Origin: a virus
Virus record (IMG/VR): IMGVR_UViG_3300005617_000797
Coordinates: 1-21,895 of that record
Strand: one strand, 5' to 3'
Length of the DNA stretch: 21,895 bases
Made by a program: the position numbers and the translations under genes. The notes beneath the pieces were generated by a model. The model worked only from the letters and a program-made list of their open reading frames with translations. It ran no database searches and had not been told where the DNA came from. Of this stretch, positions 1 to 6,656 are shown piece by piece. Numbering within the stretch: position 1 is the first letter of the stretch; each line of letters starts with the position of its first letter.

Positions 1-750
1 GGATCCGTAGTCGAAATCGACGACGATCGTCTGATAGAGCCTTCCGCCATTCAAATAGGTGTTCGCGCCTGCGGAACTGTCAGGTGACATGAAGTACGGA
101 AATGCGACGTCGCTTCCGGCCTCGGTCTTCAGTTTCATGTTAGCGTTGTTGAAGGCGGCGCAGACAGGTGGGCCTTCGATAACGTTGACCGGAGTTCCGG
201 CAGCGGAGACTACAGTTCCTCCGTAGTAACGTCCGCACCAGTACCGCCAAAGATCCGCGTTCGTGATCAACGCCCCCGCCGAGGTTCTGCGGCCGGTTCC
301 CCACACGTACACGGGGAAGGCAGCCAGAGGTTCCGGAGTCGGATCTACCATGATCGCGCGAGCGACTTCCCAGTTGCCAGCATTGTTCGCGCTGATCACG
401 AGATGTCCGGGTCCAACAAAAATCTCGCAAGCGGATCCACCCGCGGCGATGTCGATCTCAACGGTGAAGAGTACTCCCGATGGATCGGAGACCTCAAAAC
501 CAAGGCGGACGATCGTCGTCCTGGTCAGCTTCACCGTCATGAAGCGGCCACCGGCATCGACCGGAGATTTGTAGACGCCGCCGCCCAGACTTGTCCACCG
601 CTGCCCGCTCGGGAAGACGCCGGTTGCGGCACTTGGAAGCGTCGTGAGCATAGCCGTATCGACGGCGTTGATGATGTCCTGGACGTCGACCGTCGTTCCC
701 GGTAGGGTTGTGTAGACGAATGCCGTATTGAGGAATGAAGGAACGGCCAT
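1..750 (-). CDS. Putative virion structural protein, partial (C-terminus beyond window)
   Basis: An open frame runs from an ATG at 750 to the left edge with no stop (250 codons seen). The start has a strong Shine-Dalgarno AGGAGGTG eight bases upstream and overlaps the stop of the Lar-like gene (TGATG), so the two are probably translationally coupled. The protein begins MAVPSFLNTAFVYTTLPG. It is rich in Gly, Thr, Val and Ala with alternating hydrophobic residues, suggesting a beta-rich fold, and has no signal peptide or membrane segment. It is a clear paralog of the 271-aa protein encoded at 968-1783: both share KSPxDAxGRxMT, then a TR...LxFxVxD block, a GSxxxxFxGxxHxV block, and near the C-terminus FP...GRLY. 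I infer a virion surface or fibre-type component from its place at the end of the structural gene run; no specific family is recognised. Confidence 0.8.
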   Translation of the reverse strand, partial: MAVPSFLNTAFVYTTLPGTTVDVQDIINAVDTAMLTTLPSAATGVFPSGQRWTSLGGGVYKSPVDAGGRFMTVKLTRTTIVRLGFEVSDPSGVLFTVEIDIAAGGSACEIFVGPGHLVISANNAGNWEVARAIMVDPTPEPLAAFPVYVWGTGRRTSAGALITNADLWRYWCGRYYGGTVVSAAGTPVNVIEGPPVCAAFNNANMKLKTEAGSDVAFPYFMSPDSSAGANTYLNGGRLYQTIVVDFDYGS

Positions 751-968
751 CAGAACACCTCCTGTACGGCGCTCGTCGCCTGGGGCGCCTTCAGGTGATG
801 ACCGCTCCAGGCGAGCCACGCGGAATCGGCATCGTGAGCAGGCGGCCCTGAGGCCTCACAGAAGGTGCAGGACACACTCCACTGCCCATCTGGACGTGGA
901 GCGTTGATGTGATTCCTAGAGCCGCAGAACTGGCACGGTCTGGACTGGAATCCCGCCGGAAGAGTCAT
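750..968 (-). CDS. Lar-like zinc-finger protein (72 aa)
   Basis: The 72-aa protein starts MTLPAGFQSRPCQFCGS and has two Cys pairs, CQFCG near residue 12 and CTFCEASGPP near residue 34, followed by ADSAWLAW. This CxFCG...V.C..C.A.GP....A...W layout matches the restriction-alleviation Lar family of small phage zinc-ribbon proteins. In the Rac prophage, Lar modulates type I restriction and modification, but many phage members have no tested role. The ATG at 968 has GAGGAAGACCTG just upstream and overlaps the stop of the preceding gene (TGATG), and the stop overlaps the next start in the same way. It is odd that such a protein sits between two paralogous structural genes rather than in an early region. 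Family assignment is fairly good; function is unknown. Confidence 0.7.
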   Translation of the reverse strand: MTLPAGFQSRPCQFCGSRNHINAPRPDGQWSVSCTFCEASGPPAHDADSAWLAWSGHHLKAPQATSAVQEVF

Positions 969-1783
969 CAGGTCTTCCTCACGGCAAAGCGATCGTTGGG
1001 CGTTCCCGTCAGAGGCATCTGGAGGACCTTCATGATGACGGAGCTCGACTGATCGATCGGAACGGAGACTTCGACTCCGACGCCTGCCGAGGTCCCCTTG
1101 ACCAGAAGGCACGAGTACAGCCTTCCGTAGATCCTGTTCTGGTTCACAACCGAAGCGCTCATCGCGATACACGGGAACCAGATGTTCGATCCTCCGATAG
1201 TACGACCCTGGAGCCCGCCTGAAGCGAAGCCCGCCTGCTGGGCGTTGAAGGCCGGGATCAGATAACAATTCTGAAGGAGGGCGAACGTGTTGGCCGACTG
1301 GACGATGAAGATCGAGCAACACTGCCAGCCGTTGTCGAGCGCATCGGCGGCGTTCCTCGAGCTCGCCGCCACCACCCAGCGGTTGTGGGAGGTCTGAGTC
1401 TCCGGGGACTCGTCGAGCATGATGCAGTAGATGCCTTCCGGCGTCGCGCCGTTCATCCAGTCCAGCACCATGTGGAACTGGCCGATGAAGTAATTGACCG
1501 TGCTACCAGCACCGGCAATCTGCGCCCGCTTGGTCAGGGTCCGGCCAGCTCCGTCGGTGACGGTGAACTCCAGGTTCGTCGCCGCGATCCTGGTGAACGC
1601 AATCGTCATCTGACGGCCACTGGCATCGGCCGGAGACTTGATCGTGCCGCCGCCTCCGGGGTTCGTCCAGGCGGGAGTGGCCGCGAGCGCGAGGGCCTTG
1701 ATGCTCGCGATGATCGTGTTGACGTCGACCACAGCAAGATCCTGCTGGTAGTAGACGGTCCCGGTCAGATATGGAGGTGCCAT
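968..1783 (-). CDS. Putative virion structural protein (271 aa), paralog of the left-edge gene
   Basis: The protein starts MAPPYLTGTVYYQQDLAVVD. The ATG at 1783 is preceded by GAGGGGAGCG. It is beta-rich with conserved blocks KSPADASGRQMTIAFTR (about residues 49-65) and GSTVNYFIGQFHMVLDW (about 93-109). The C-terminal half contains WFPCIAMS and RIYGRLYSCLLV. The same blocks occur in the same order in the partial protein at 1-750, so the pair arose by gene duplication with the Lar-like gene lodged between. No enzyme motif, signal peptide or membrane helix is visible. The gene follows the fibre-like 234-aa gene by one base. A capsid-associated or host-interaction role is an inference from context. 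Confidence 0.8.
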   Translation of the reverse strand: MAPPYLTGTVYYQQDLAVVDVNTIIASIKALALAATPAWTNPGGGGTIKSPADASGRQMTIAFTRIAATNLEFTVTDGAGRTLTKRAQIAGAGSTVNYFIGQFHMVLDWMNGATPEGIYCIMLDESPETQTSHNRWVVAASSRNAADALDNGWQCCSIFIVQSANTFALLQNCYLIPAFNAQQAGFASGGLQGRTIGGSNIWFPCIAMSASVVNQNRIYGRLYSCLLVKGTSAGVGVEVSVPIDQSSSVIMKVLQMPLTGTPNDRFAVRKT

Positions 1784-1784
1784 C

Positions 1785-2489
1785 CTACGCTCCCCTCGCC
1801 CGCATGACGATCGTCTGTCCCGGAGTGGTGCTGCCGACCTGGGTGATGACCGGACGGAAGAGGTCGTCGACCTCGAGCGCGACGGGAATGGTCAGCGTTC
1901 CGTATGTTGCTCCATCCGCGATCGTGACCCGGTTTGCGATGTCAATGCCGCCGTTGATCGCCCAGTCGATCAGGATGGCGGCACCGGAAGGTGCGACACG
2001 GACATTCGCGTCGAGCGCGACAAAGGACGTCGCACGCTTCGCCTTCAACTCGAAGATGGTTCCGTTCTGGTCGGTCGAGAGCTGACCGCCGAAGACCCAC
2101 AGGACGTCGTTCGAAAGAGCGAAGGCCTCGGGGCTTGCGAAGAGTAGCCAGTTTGTTCCATCGGAGACGATCTCGATCGACGAGTATTGGAGGCCGATGG
2201 TCGCGGAGGCGGCCCCGTTGATCGTCTGGCCGCCGGTTGTCGCGATGGTGACGGTGTTCGCAAGCGTCCCGTCAATGCGGAGCAGCTTGAAGCCCATCCC
2301 CTTTTTCACCGTCACGGCAGACGGAAGCGTAACGACACGGTCTCCGCCGGACGCGTCGATCGTGACGTAGTAGTCCGTATCAAGAATGCTCTGGGGAGAC
2401 GTCGAGATCGCGCGGAACGGGAAGTTGATGTTCCTATTCAGAGCGCGGTCAATCGAGGCCGCAAGATCAAGAAAGGTAGGGGCGCCCAT
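1785..2489 (-). CDS. Fibre/decoration-like virion protein (234 aa)
   Basis: The N-terminal half (about residues 30-120) reads DTDYYVTIDASGGDRVVTLP, then a long TVTI...GGQTINGA segment and IEIVSDGTNWLLF. This is the pattern of beta-sandwich domains common in phage tail fibres, head fibres and decoration proteins, where a Val-Thr-Leu-Pro strand and a terminal SDGTNW are typical. The C-terminal half (from FELKAKRATSFVALDA) ends with TIPVALEVDDLFRPVITQVG and TTPGQTIVMRARGA, resembling another phage structural beta domain seen in receptor-binding or baseplate-associated proteins. The ATG at 2489 has a distant GAGAGGG; translation may depend on coupling to the gene ending at 2495. I am confident of a virion surface-type protein and unsure of its location in the particle. 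Confidence 0.8.
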   Translation of the reverse strand: MGAPTFLDLAASIDRALNRNINFPFRAISTSPQSILDTDYYVTIDASGGDRVVTLPSAVTVKKGMGFKLLRIDGTLANTVTIATTGGQTINGAASATIGLQYSSIEIVSDGTNWLLFASPEAFALSNDVLWVFGGQLSTDQNGTIFELKAKRATSFVALDANVRVAPSGAAILIDWAINGGIDIANRVTIADGATYGTLTIPVALEVDDLFRPVITQVGSTTPGQTIVMRARGA

Positions 2490-2494
2490 ACAGG

Positions 2495-2935
2495 CTAATC
2501 CCTCTCGTACTGGACGGCGATCGTCGTCGCGACAGGTGCGCCGCCAACGGCGTTCGAAACGTCCTGGACCTCAAGATTGGCGATGGCGCCATCTGCGCCG
2601 CCGTAGGTGTACTGACCCAGACGCGGGAGGAGCTGGCCGCTCCCTGCGGCGCCGCCGACCTCGCGGACGCGCACCCAGGTGCCCGCGGGTCCCGTATTCT
2701 GAACCGTGAAGCGCCGCGTCCCGGCAGGGATCGCAACAGCGATCGGCACCGTGGTTCCGGCCGGGATTGCGACATCCGCATCGGTCGTGATCGTCGAGCC
2801 GGGTGAGCCCTTTACCGAGATCGCACCGGCCGCGCCGCCCGCCGTAACGGGCAGCGGATTCGAGGACGAAATCGGAGCTCCGTCCTCGTCATGCAGGACG
2901 GCGGGCCAGAGATTTGGATTCAGCGGCGCGGGCAT
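2495..2935 (-). CDS. Small beta-rich putative structural protein (146 aa)
   Basis: The protein starts MPAPLNPNLWPAVLHDEDGA and is dominated by Ala, Gly, Val and Thr. An N-terminal segment with PISSSNPLPVTAGG is followed by strands such as TVPIAVAIPAGTRRFTVQN and WVRVREVGG. This style is common in phage virion accessory proteins with a single beta-sandwich. No catalytic motif is apparent. The ATG at 2935 is preceded by GAGGAGATGAG, a good ribosome-binding site, and lies 13 bases after the stop of the 235-aa gene, consistent with one late operon. I do not recognise a named family. Confidence 0.75.
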   Translation of the reverse strand: MPAPLNPNLWPAVLHDEDGAPISSSNPLPVTAGGAAGAISVKGSPGSTITTDADVAIPAGTTVPIAVAIPAGTRRFTVQNTGPAGTWVRVREVGGAAGSGQLLPRLGQYTYGGADGAIANLEVQDVSNAVGGAPVATTIAVQYERD

Positions 2936-2948
2936 CTCATCTCCTCAA

Positions 2949-3656
2949 TCACTTCTGGATGTCACCGGCTTCGAATTCGGAAGCCTGCTCGGCCCAGTAG
3001 TAGTAGAAGCCCAGGATCCCGCGGACCGTCACGTCGACGCCGGACTTGTTCTCGATGAGACCCTGGATCTGCGCCCGGCCGCGGACGCCGAACTGAAGAC
3101 CATTCTGATAGAACTGCTCCGGCGTTGCGACCCCCGGCCAGACCGTCGTGCGCCCCGTCTGGATCGGCGTTGTCCCGCCGTAACCGGTCGGGTTCTGATC
3201 GTCCCAGACCGGCAGGACGTTCTGCGACACCTGCGCCACACCCTTCCTGCCGAGCTGAAACCAGAACTCGAGCTGCGAGTTGAGAAGCGGCGCGATCGGA
3301 GCGACGTCGATGCCGAGCTGCGAGATGATCGCGCGCTGACGATCCGCGAGCTCGCGGTCGAAGATGAGCACGGTTCCGCCCGCCGGAACGATGAGCGACG
3401 AGCGGGCCTTGATCAGCGGCTTTGCGAACCAGGGCGGCTGATTGAAGGCCGGGAACTTGACGAAGTTGATCTTCGGCTTGGCGCACGGCGCCGCCGAGGG
3501 CGGAGGCGGACAGTTCGGATCGTGAACGACGTCCATCGGCCGGGGTTCCCCCTGGCCTGCGTCGCGCCATCCGTCGTAGTAGAAGTTGTCGTCGTAGCCC
3601 ATCCCGCCGCCCGGCGGCGGGCGACGGCGACGACGAGGTTCGTCCTTAGCTGACAT
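2949..3656 (-). CDS. Putative virion structural protein with disordered Arg/Pro N-terminus (235 aa)
   Basis: The first 60 residues are low complexity: a basic block (EPRRRRRPPPGGG) followed by Asp/Tyr- and Pro-rich stretches. From about residue 62 a compact beta-type domain begins (KINFVKFPAFNQPPWF), with ARSSLIVPAGGTVLIFDREL and, near the end, IENKSGVDVTVRGILGFYYY. The pattern IPAG...V followed by an N.SG..V...G.Y strand near the C-terminus resembles virion beta-barrel or penton-like proteins, but no family can be named. The ATG at 3656 overlaps the end of the 320-aa gene by 11 bases, so start choice is fair rather than certain. The basic N-terminal arm could contact packaged DNA, as arms of capsid proteins often do; this is inference. 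Confidence 0.78.
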   Translation of the reverse strand: MSAKDEPRRRRRPPPGGGMGYDDNFYYDGWRDAGQGEPRPMDVVHDPNCPPPPSAAPCAKPKINFVKFPAFNQPPWFAKPLIKARSSLIVPAGGTVLIFDRELADRQRAIISQLGIDVAPIAPLLNSQLEFWFQLGRKGVAQVSQNVLPVWDDQNPTGYGGTTPIQTGRTTVWPGVATPEQFYQNGLQFGVRGRAQIQGLIENKSGVDVTVRGILGFYYYWAEQASEFEAGDIQK

Positions 3657-4608
3657 AGCTGATCTTTCTGCCTCCGAAGACCGGCTTGACGAGATTCTCG
3701 GCCGAGCCGAGATTCAGAAGGTCCAGCTGCACCTTCGTCGAGCGCCGGATGAGCCAGGAAGTCGCCCAGCGGGCGGGCCAGATGCCGCCGGATCCGCCGA
3801 TGCCGCCCGCCACCGCGGTCGGCGAGTGACCGCCGAAGAGCAGCGAGCAGTGGATCAGATCGTTCGTGAGAGCGCGGTCGTTCTGACCGTCGCGGATGCG
3901 GCAGCGGAAGGTGTCCTCGGACTGCGCGGTCAGCTTGAAGACCTCGAGATCCGCATTGTCCGGGATCGTCATGAAGAACGGCGTCGGCTGATCCGACGCC
4001 GGGACCGGGAGGATGGCCTCCTCGTCGGTCGTCTGCCAGTAGCAGTACGTCCGCTCGCGACGGTCGACGTACTTCCAGGTCTCCTCGCGCATCTCGGACG
4101 GTGCCATGTTCGGGTAGAACTTGATCCCGCCCATGACAAACTCGACGTGCCGGGCGTTCACGAGGTCGTTGTTCACGAGCGTCAGGTTGATCGACTGGAC
4201 CGGCGGGATGAAGATCGTCTCCGGCAGGACGTACGGCCGACCGCCGTCCCCGGCGAGCGCGATCAGCGGGACGAGGCGGTTCGAGAACTGGATCCGCTTT
4301 CCCGGGTGCTCGAGCAGGAAATCGATGTCGTAGGTCGTGACCACGGCGCCGGGATCTCCGTCGTCGTCCGCATAGACCACGACCTTGGCGTAGAAGCACT
4401 CGATCGGGCCGTCGTACTGCGCGACCATCGGGAAGGGACCGCGCTTCTCGCCCGCCGCCAGACGGATGATCTGGTTGGGCTTGGCGGTCGTCAGCTCGAA
4501 GGGCTGCACCCAGTCCTTCGCCGGGTTCATGTAGATGACGCCGCGCTGCTTGGGATCCGGATAGTCGTTCGGGCGGCGCAGGAACGTGGGAACCTGGGAC
4601 CAGCTCAT
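3646..4608 (-). CDS. Putative capsid or large structural protein (320 aa)
   Basis: The protein starts MSWSQVPTFLRRPNDYPDPK and has a strong ribosome-binding site (AAGGAG, eight bases before the ATG at 4608). It is beta-rich throughout. Residues about 110-185 carry a block in which RIQFSNRLVPLIALAGDGG leads to VLPETIFIPPVQSINLTLVN and then RHVEFVMGGIKFYP. Such a segment, a loop with LPE, then an IPP strand and a strand after an Asn, occurs in viral beta-sandwich structural proteins. A second domain follows with FFMTIPDNADLEVFKLTAQS, and the C-terminus includes the Gly-rich GGIGGSGGIWPARW. It lies directly downstream of the candidate major capsid gene, across a structured 125-base spacer. A capsid, penton or vertex role is plausible but unproven. 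Confidence 0.78.
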   Translation of the reverse strand: MSWSQVPTFLRRPNDYPDPKQRGVIYMNPAKDWVQPFELTTAKPNQIIRLAAGEKRGPFPMVAQYDGPIECFYAKVVVYADDDGDPGAVVTTYDIDFLLEHPGKRIQFSNRLVPLIALAGDGGRPYVLPETIFIPPVQSINLTLVNNDLVNARHVEFVMGGIKFYPNMAPSEMREETWKYVDRRERTYCYWQTTDEEAILPVPASDQPTPFFMTIPDNADLEVFKLTAQSEDTFRCRIRDGQNDRALTNDLIHCSLLFGGHSPTAVAGGIGGSGGIWPARWATSWLIRRSTKVQLDLLNLGSAENLVKPVFGGRKISYVS

Positions 4609-4686
4609 CGTCGTCTCCTTCCGAGCTAACTCAGCAGGGAAGCGGGACCGCTACGCGCGGGCGCTTACGCTCTCGGGCTCATCAAG

Positions 4687-4710
4687 GGGCGGCCCCTCGC
4701 GGGGCCACCC
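4687..4710 (-). promoter_or_regulatory. Stable RNA hairpin between two structural genes
   Basis: In the 125-base gap between the 213-aa and 320-aa genes, the minus-strand transcript can form a 10-bp stem (arms 4701-4710 and 4687-4696, one G-U pair) closed by GCGA, a GNRA-type tetraloop. No T-run follows, so it is not a standard intrinsic terminator. It is positioned to protect the 3' end of the upstream message or reduce read-through into the 320-aa gene. Function is inferred. Confidence 0.55.
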
Positions 4711-4733
4711 GAAGTTGCGTCCGAAGAGCGCTT

Positions 4734-5375
4734 TTAGACGCCCTTGTAGAGGATGCCCCGGATGAACCACCGGAACAGCAGGTTGCCGGTGGTGCCGGAC
4801 AGACCGCTCGGCCAGGAGATCTTGACCGAGTAGGGCTCGGTCGAGTTGATGTGGAGCGCACGTCCGCCGATGTCGAACCGGTAGATGTTGTCGCTCACGC
4901 CCAGGCCGATGTGGGGCGCGTCCGTCGCGCCGATCCCCTCGGTGTCGACGCCGCTCGGGACGTCTTCGATCGGGATCGTCAGGAACTTCGTGTCCTGACC
5001 GAAGATGACCTCGGCCACGCCCGCCGCTTCGACGAGCGAGAAGTTCCCGATCGACAGGATCTTGCTGTCGGGGGCCGCCCAGATGCGGGCGTTGAACCCG
5101 TACACGTCGAACGAGAGCGGCGTGCCCAGGGAGCCCGCCTGCGTCTGGTTCGAGTACAGGAACGTCTTCACGGTCCCGTCGTTCATGCTCTGGCCGACCG
5201 GCTTCTGATAGAGCGTGAACTCGCGGTCCGGATCGGACGCCAGCATCACTTCCGAATCGTACATGGGGTTCTTGTACGACCGGACGATCGCCGCAGGAAC
5301 GCCCTGCGTGATCTTGTAGTAGGGCTGGACCACCGTCACGCCCTGGTCCATCGGGGCGCCGCCGGGAGGAGGCAT
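4734..5375 (-). CDS. Candidate major capsid protein (213 aa)
   Basis: I chose the ATG at 5375 because AAGGTGG lies six bases upstream; a GTG at 5384 would overlap that site. The protein is uniformly beta-type: GVTVVQPYYKITQGVPAAIV, REFTLYQKPVGQ, KTFLYSNQTQAG, LSFDVYGFNARIW, then HINSTEPYSVKISWPSG and LLFRWFIRGILYKGV at the end. There is no signal peptide, membrane helix or catalytic motif. Size and strand pattern would suit a single jelly-roll coat protein, although no HK97-type or named family is recognised. It is the only late gene with long structured spacers on both sides (4609-4733 and 5376-5536), as expected if its message is separately stabilised for high expression. The capsid assignment is inference; a beta-rich virion protein is well supported. 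Confidence 0.75.
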   Translation of the reverse strand: MPPPGGAPMDQGVTVVQPYYKITQGVPAAIVRSYKNPMYDSEVMLASDPDREFTLYQKPVGQSMNDGTVKTFLYSNQTQAGSLGTPLSFDVYGFNARIWAAPDSKILSIGNFSLVEAAGVAEVIFGQDTKFLTIPIEDVPSGVDTEGIGATDAPHIGLGVSDNIYRFDIGGRALHINSTEPYSVKISWPSGLSGTTGNLLFRWFIRGILYKGV

Positions 5376-5410
5376 GGTTCCCACCTTTCGAACTCGCCAT
5401 TTCTTCGGCC

Positions 5411-5522
5411 GGGACTCTCGTCCCTAACTGCCGTCGGGGCGGGCTGGCTTCTGGCCCGACTCCCATGGAGCGGTCCGCGCGGGACCGTTCTATGGGAGGC
5501 ACCGGAGGTTTTCCTCCGGTGC
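5411..5522 (-). promoter_or_regulatory. Array of four consecutive inverted repeats in the leader of the candidate capsid gene
   Basis: The 161-base gap between the Arg-rich gene and the 213-aa gene holds four inverted repeats in a row. They are: 5499-5522, a perfect 10-bp stem with a 4-base loop; 5460-5498, a 7-bp stem, a 4x4 internal loop and a 6-bp stem; 5433-5460, a 6-bp outer stem with partial inner pairing; and 5411-5424, a 5-bp stem with loop GAGA in the transcript sense. None has a U-run, so these are not classical terminators. They may be RNA stabilising or processing elements, or a protein-binding site. I see no good sigma70 promoter here. Confidence 0.6.
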
Positions 5523-5536
5523 AACCCTGGATTCGC

Positions 5537-6646
5537 CTAGAACCGCTCGGTCATCGACTGCCGGGAGAACTCGTCGGCGTCCTCGCCCATGCCCGCCTGA
5601 GCGCGCTCGGCGCCCACCTCGGTGAGGTAGGCCCCCATGCCGCCCTCGGCCTTGACGAGGTTCTGGTTGGTGAGATACGCCTCGGAGCCCGCCGCCCGGA
5701 GGTACTCGATCCCGGCCGGACGGAGGTACGTCTCGTAGCCCTCGGCGCCCGCCGCGGGGAGGTACCCGTTGACGCCGCCGCGGAGCTCGCGGAGCACCTC
5801 GGACTCGATCGCCCGCCGGAACTCGTCGTTCTCGGCGCCCGACAGGGTCGGGACGTACTGCTGGAACTGCGTGCCGGACACGGCCTGGGACAGCGCCTGC
5901 CACAGCGTGGCGAAGAGGCCGCCGGTCAGGATCCGCGCCGTCAGGCTCGGCTTCTTCAGGAACGACGAGATGCCGGTGAGGCCCAGCGTCGCACCGAAGG
6001 TGCTGGCGATCTTCCAGTAGGGCATCGACTCCGGAGTGGTCGGCACCCAGGACTGGTTCACGAGCAGCTTGCCCAGCCACAGCGATCCGCCGAAGCCCAC
6101 GCCCATCTGGCCGAGGGTCTCGAGCGTGTCGACCGAGAAGGCCGACATGATCGCGTTCTTGATCGCGCCGATCGGATCGGACGCGAGACGCATCACCGGG
6201 TTCCGGTAGACGCGCCGCGAACGGCGACGGCTGTACGGATTCCGGCGAGCCCGACGGCTACGACGCCGACGGCTGGGGTTGGCGACCACGACCGGATTGC
6301 TCCGGACGCGCCGACGGCTCCGGCTGCGCCGGTAGCGCCGGGGGAACTTGAACGCGCGGATCTGGCCGCGCCGGGATCCCCGGCGGCGCCGACGCGCGTA
6401 CTTCGTGATCTTCTTCCAGCGGCGGCCGACCTTGATGAAGCCGCTGGGATTGCGACGGCGCGAACGCCGACGCCGCGTCACGAAATGCCCCTTGGCATTC
6501 CGCGACACGCTGCGCCGCCTGCTCCGACGGCGCGTACGGGAGCGTGCCATGACCTTCTCCTTGCCCGTCGTGCGGGCGGTTCTGGAACGACGCCTCCGAG
6601 CGGCTACGGGCCGCCCGGGGTTTGCAAACACGAGTGCTCCGATCAT
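5537..6646 (-). CDS. Protamine-like Arg-rich putative virion core protein (369 aa; 337 aa from the internal start)
   Basis: From the internal methionine at 6550 (MARSRTRRRS) the first 120 residues contain 49 arginines, broken by NP dipeptides (RRRNPSG, RSNPVV, VANPSR, RRNPYS, YRNPVM). This domain must bind nucleic acid. The rest is different: hydrophobic, possibly membrane-interacting helices (about 145-221 in the short form), then an Ala/Gly/Tyr-rich acidic tail with degenerate repeats of the type YLxxAGxE (about 263-309). Two starts are plausible. The one at 6646 has GAGGGTG and adds a hydrophobic VFANP segment like others in the neighbouring protein; the one at 6550 has AAGGAG six bases upstream. 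Condensing genome DNA inside the particle, as adenovirus core proteins do, is the obvious role, but no homology is claimed. Confidence 0.8.
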   Translation of the reverse strand: MIGALVFANPGRPVAARRRRSRTARTTGKEKVMARSRTRRRSRRRSVSRNAKGHFVTRRRRSRRRNPSGFIKVGRRWKKITKYARRRRRGSRRGQIRAFKFPRRYRRSRSRRRVRSNPVVVANPSRRRRSRRARRNPYSRRRSRRVYRNPVMRLASDPIGAIKNAIMSAFSVDTLETLGQMGVGFGGSLWLGKLLVNQSWVPTTPESMPYWKIASTFGATLGLTGISSFLKKPSLTARILTGGLFATLWQALSQAVSGTQFQQYVPTLSGAENDEFRRAIESEVLRELRGGVNGYLPAAGAEGYETYLRPAGIEYLRAAGSEAYLTNQNLVKAEGGMGAYLTEVGAERAQAGMGEDADEFSRQSMTERF

Positions 6647-6656
6647 TCGTTCACCC

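Noticed and set aside
2706-3653. Long plus-strand open frame (315 codons) in the structural region
   Set aside because: It lies antisense to two well-supported minus-strand genes, has an Arg/Asp/Leu-biased composition typical of reverse frames in GC-rich DNA, and has no convincing ribosome-binding site.
5499-5522. Perfect 10-bp hairpin as an intrinsic terminator
   Set aside because: No U-run follows in either direction, so I list it as a structured RNA element rather than a terminator.
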